Positions 38,859 to 41,727 of a stretch of DNA of 41,727 bases are shown one piece after another; the stretch's first letter is position 1, and every line of letters begins with the position of its first letter. A model generated the notes under the pieces. That model saw nothing but the letters and a program-made list of their open reading frames with translations. It had not been told where the DNA came from and did no database searches. The DNA is from JBFYKJ01 sp041306005 (lineage in GTDB: Archaea; Altiarchaeota; Altiarchaeia; JAFGQM01). The DNA lies in assembly GCA_041306005.1 (NCBI GenBank), contig JBFYKJ010000071.1, positions 1 to 41,727 on the forward strand, written 5' to 3'. Both the position numbers and the translations under genes were made by a program.

Positions 38859-39670
38859 AGGGAACACAAAGGGGGGCTAAGGCGGCAAAGGCCGGTATGA
38901 AGAGGGCTAAAAAAGGGGCTGCAGCCGCCAAGAAGCCTTCGTTGCCCGCAAGCGGCCATGCAAAGGCGCATTCGCTCCTCCCCGCAGGGAGGATGACAAC
39001 CCCTACACTTGTCCGGCCACGGGTCCTGATCACCGCGGGCCCGACGCAGGAGCCCATAGACGATGTCAGGTTCATAACGAACGGCAGTTCGGGCAAGATG
39101 GGCGCGGCGCTCGCCCTTGAAGCCATGTCCCGCGGCTACGACGTCACGCTCGTCCACGGCCCGGTGGACATAATGCTCCCGGGGTGCAATAAGATACCCA
39201 TCAAGACCGCCAAACAGATGATAGACGTGGTCACACGGGAGCTGAAGCGCGGGAAGGGCGGATACAGGTTCTTCATCTCGGCCGCGGCGATAGCCGACTT
39301 CTATGCGCCGAAGGCCCGCGGCAAGATACGCAGCGGCAAAAGGATGAAGCTGGAGCTTTTGCCGACGCCTAAGCTCATAGACATGGTCAGGGCCGATTAC
39401 CCGGAGATGTTTGTTGTAGGGTTCAAGGCCGAGTACGGGATGAGCAGGGCGGAGCTAAGGGTCAAGGCCGTGGACTTCATGAAAAGAAAGGGCCTTGACA
39501 TGGTAGTCGCCAACGACATCGAGAAGGGGATATTCGGTGCCGATGAGAACGAGGTCGTCATCGCCAGCCGCCAGTCCACAAAGGAGTTCGGAAGGCAGTC
39601 CAAGCGCGACATGGCCCGGCATATCTGGGACGAGATAGAGCTGACGACGATGAGAGTGTGCTCGGCTTGA
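38852..39670 (+). CDS. coaB: Phosphopantothenate-cysteine ligase (CoaB)
   Basis: 272 residues. Joins cysteine to 4'-phosphopantothenate. RVLITAGPTQEPIDDVRFITNGSSGKMG (begins about residue 57) is the nucleotide-binding signature, and FFISAAAIADFYAP and KLIDMVRADYPEMFVVGFKAE are further family motifs. Residues 1-55 are a Lys/Ala-rich extension (KAAKAGMKRAKKGAAAAKKP) absent from typical CoaB; Met48 (38993) is an alternative start but has gggagg directly against it. The ATG overlaps the end of coaC by 7 bases in a different frame, so translation is probably coupled. Confidence 0.92.
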   Translation: MVKGTQRGAKAAKAGMKRAKKGAAAAKKPSLPASGHAKAHSLLPAGRMTTPTLVRPRVLITAGPTQEPIDDVRFITNGSSGKMGAALALEAMSRGYDVTLVHGPVDIMLPGCNKIPIKTAKQMIDVVTRELKRGKGGYRFFISAAAIADFYAPKARGKIRSGKRMKLELLPTPKLIDMVRADYPEMFVVGFKAEYGMSRAELRVKAVDFMKRKGLDMVVANDIEKGIFGADENEVVIASRQSTKEFGRQSKRDMARHIWDEIELTTMRVCSA

Positions 39671-39754
39671 GCGAAGTATTCGAGCGGTCCTTGAGGCCCG
39701 TAAGCGGTTTGCGGGATAAAAAATAGGTCCGGGGCGGGGCCGAAGCGTTCACAG

Positions 39755-39763
39755 TTTTTAAAC
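39755..39763 (+). promoter_or_regulatory. TATA-like box for 208-aa exported protein
   Basis: tttttaaac is centred about 25 bases before ATG 39784. Confidence 0.5.
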
Positions 39764-39783
39764 GCCCCTGCATTATATCTTTG

Positions 39784-40410
39784 ATGAACGCGCTAATCTT
39801 TCTTGTAATCGCCTATATCCTACTTGTAATCGCCTCTATCTTACCCCTTTGCCCAGCCCTCCCCGCAATTGAGGTCTCGCTGAATTACGGCAACGGCAGG
39901 TTCGCAGTGACGAACATCACCGAGCTGGACCTCGAGTACATCCCCGACATGGCTCTTGACGAGGCCATCTACGAGACGCAAAAGGAGTACGGCGCCGCGG
40001 AGGGGTATTACAAGTTCTCGGTGATGGCAGGCAACGGCGAGCTTTACTCGTTCCACGGCCAGTACCCGCCGGTGATGTTTTACGACTACTTGGACGAGAG
40101 CGGCAACATGACCGGCGGCGCGATAGAGCTTGACAACGTCAACAACACCTACCTCCTCCCGTTTGCCCCGAATGCAACGGCCCTTCAGATAGAAGACGGG
40201 GACGGCAACAAGATCTATCGAGCCGAATTATCCGAGTTCTTGCCCGGGCTGGCAAGCGGCACCGGCACCGGGGCTGGGGGAGGCTCAGTAGGGCCGGAGC
40301 CCACGCCTGCCGAGCTGAAAGGAGCTCCCTTCCCGTGGTTCTGGGTGATTGTGACTGCTTTGGCGATAGTCGTCGCCCTGATACTTTGGGGAAGCTTCAC
40401 CAAGAAGTGA
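39784..40410 (+). CDS. Exported protein with N- and C-terminal membrane segments
   Basis: 208 residues from ATG 39784. An N-terminal hydrophobic helix (ALIFLVIAYILLVIASILPL) acts as signal or anchor. The outer domain is beta-rich with N-x-S/T sites (VTNITELD, NNTYLLPFAPNAT). A Gly/Thr linker (about 160-175), then a C-terminal membrane helix (FWVIVTALAIVVALILW) ending GSFTKK. No family recognised. It is 29 bp upstream of another exported protein gene, so the two may be co-expressed. Confidence 0.75.
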   Translation: MNALIFLVIAYILLVIASILPLCPALPAIEVSLNYGNGRFAVTNITELDLEYIPDMALDEAIYETQKEYGAAEGYYKFSVMAGNGELYSFHGQYPPVMFYDYLDESGNMTGGAIELDNVNNTYLLPFAPNATALQIEDGDGNKIYRAELSEFLPGLASGTGTGAGGGSVGPEPTPAELKGAPFPWFWVIVTALAIVVALILWGSFTKK

Positions 40411-40439
40411 CTTTTAATCATTCTTTCAATAAGTTGGGC

Positions 40440-41727
40440 ATGAGAGGCATCCTCCTGACCGCTGCCCTGGCGCTCCTGCTCCCGGCCCTATTCCAGACAG
40501 CTGCAGCCGAGGCCGTCGAGTGCGGCTCCTGCAAGAGCTGCACCGAGGCGGCTGCGGGGGATTCGATCCTAATCCGGCTCTCCCACGACATCTCTTTTGA
40601 CACCCTTTTTGATCCGGAAGGGCCGGGCATTTGCGTCAACATAACGGGGAAGGGCGTCACGCTCGACTGCGCCGGATTTTCAATACGAGGGCATGACGAA
40701 AAAGGCACTGCAATATACGTCAACGGCGGCGCGCAGGATGTCGCCATAATGCGGTGCCGCCTGGAGGGCAGCGGATACGGCATAGTCCAGCTCGGGGGGT
40801 TTAACTCGACGCTGGAGATCAAGGACTCGGCAATAACCGGCAATGGGCGCGGCATCGAACTGTACGATTCGCTAACGGACGGTGAAACCCTGCGCCTGTT
40901 CGAGCCGCAAATCACGATCCTCAACAACACGGTGGCCGGCAACTCCGATTTCGGCATAGTCATAGACAAGCTCTCCGGCGGCGGCATGATCCGACTCGAG
41001 GACAACAACATAACTAATAACGACCAGGAACTGGGGCTGAAGCTGGGCGATTCGGCCTCGCTGTCCAGGCTTTTTTTGTCGGACAACTATTACGGCTTGG
41101 AAACGTGTTTTGACGCCCTGGACAGGTTTTCCTGCACCCGAAAGACGTTCTTGGGGGCCTTTTATACACGGCCCGTGGTGGAGGAAGACATATGCCCGGA
41201 TATCGGGCATATACGCGTCAGGGACCCGGCGGGAGGGGGGGGATTTATAGACGTTGACTGCAGGTCTACCCGCAGCGTCGCGCCCATGTTAAACCTCACC
41301 TACCTGGCCGGCTACCGGGAACCGGGCTATCCCCAGCTCATAATAAGCCTCAGCTACCCTCCGATGGGCATAAGGGCGGGTGAATCCGTCAGGCTGGTGC
41401 CAAGTTCCCAGGAGCCTATGGAAGTAAGGATACCCATCGAGGCGTACACGGCAATACGCGCGGACGAAAAAGACGCCATCGAGATGATAAGGGGCCTGGC
41501 TGCCGAATTCGACGGCAACGACTACTTCCTCCCGGCAACCTCCGGCGTTACAACCCTCTCAAGAGAGCAGTTTGAGGCCCAACAGGGCTGCCAACTGGCT
41601 TACGGGTCTGGCCAAGACGCTCACAGCCTGGACTTGGTCATTGTCCCAATACGCCCAAAAGACTTTGTCCGCTATATGGATTCGCCTTCCGGGGATGCCG
41701 GGACCCGAGCGGCCATCTTCGGGGATA
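40440..41727 (+). CDS. Secreted right-handed beta-helix protein, 3' end outside window
   Basis: At least 429 residues in one open frame to the window edge. Signal peptide MRGILLTAALALLLPALFQT then AAA (cleavage near residue 23). CGSCKSCTEAAAGDSILIRL begins a region of parallel-beta-helix type repeats: GICVNITGKGVTLDCAGFSI, AIYVNGGAQDVAIMRCRLEG, YGIVQLGGFNSTLEIKDSAI, RGIELYDS and FGIVIDKLSGGGMIRLEDNN. This is the NosD/pectate-lyase-like repeat pattern often seen in archaeal surface proteins. After about residue 215 comes a different domain, function unknown. Bases 41235-41242 are eight G within the coding frame. Confidence 0.85.
   Translation, partial: MRGILLTAALALLLPALFQTAAAEAVECGSCKSCTEAAAGDSILIRLSHDISFDTLFDPEGPGICVNITGKGVTLDCAGFSIRGHDEKGTAIYVNGGAQDVAIMRCRLEGSGYGIVQLGGFNSTLEIKDSAITGNGRGIELYDSLTDGETLRLFEPQITILNNTVAGNSDFGIVIDKLSGGGMIRLEDNNITNNDQELGLKLGDSASLSRLFLSDNYYGLETCFDALDRFSCTRKTFLGAFYTRPVVEEDICPDIGHIRVRDPAGGGGFIDVDCRSTRSVAPMLNLTYLAGYREPGYPQLIISLSYPPMGIRAGESVRLVPSSQEPMEVRIPIEAYTAIRADEKDAIEMIRGLAAEFDGNDYFLPATSGVTTLSREQFEAQQGCQLAYGSGQDAHSLDLVIVPIRPKDFVRYMDSPSGDAGTRAAIFGD

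Overview
The window reads as a dense archaeal chromosome segment. It carries PCNA, the two-subunit DNA primase (PriL/PriS), RNA polymerase subunit L, exosome Csl4, Trm1, tRNA-splicing endonuclease, a stand-alone GMP synthase PP-ATPase subunit, CTP-dependent riboflavin kinase, archaeal CoaD, and the HerA/NurA/Mre11/Rad50 end-resection set. Promoters look archaeal: a TATA-like box is centred about 24-31 bases before many start codons, which suggests leaderless mRNAs. Split enzymes, short proteins, a Dph2-like protein lacking one domain and several unrecognised genes are compatible with a DPANN-type lineage (Micrarchaeota or Diapherotrites are my guess). Lineage cannot be fixed from this sequence alone. 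I see no rRNA, tRNA, CRISPR array or intact transposon.

Layout. 1-581: a DRG/Obg-like GTPase cut by the window edge. About 582-2829: a sparse regulatory locus with two winged-helix genes, AT-rich blocks, TATA-abutting palindromes and imperfect inverted repeats at its edges. 2830-9197: CorA, NadE, riboflavin kinase, GMP synthase subunit, sugar-phosphate nucleotidyltransferase, a glycosyltransferase and Trm1; four of these genes end in or just before 23-25 bp tandem repeats. 9256-12281: minus-strand pcnA-priL-priS operon. 12509-12991: an orphan gene. 13037-17529: minus-strand run HDAC-like, Dph2-like, Csl4, RpoL, a DUF99/signal-peptidase fusion, Nudix.

17662-32439: a zinc-ribbon protein, NurA, HerA, two tiny ORFs and Mre11. 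Then comes an insert of about 7.4 kb before Rad50, holding two large related proteins with short beta-type repeats (612 and 938 aa), an anchored zinc-dependent phospholipase-C-like protein, a secreted protein and a small membrane protein. This insert is the best candidate for an undescribed system.

32499-39670: a CitG-like protein, a lone HisE-like pyrophosphohydrolase, a charged protein, EndA, a phosphoesterase, CoaD, an isopropylmalate/citramalate synthase, a Cys-rich small protein, and overlapping CoaC and CoaB. CoaC, CoaB and CoaD together cover three CoA biosynthesis steps. 39784-41727: two exported proteins, the second a beta-helix protein running off the window. All functions come from motif recognition by eye; no database search was run.
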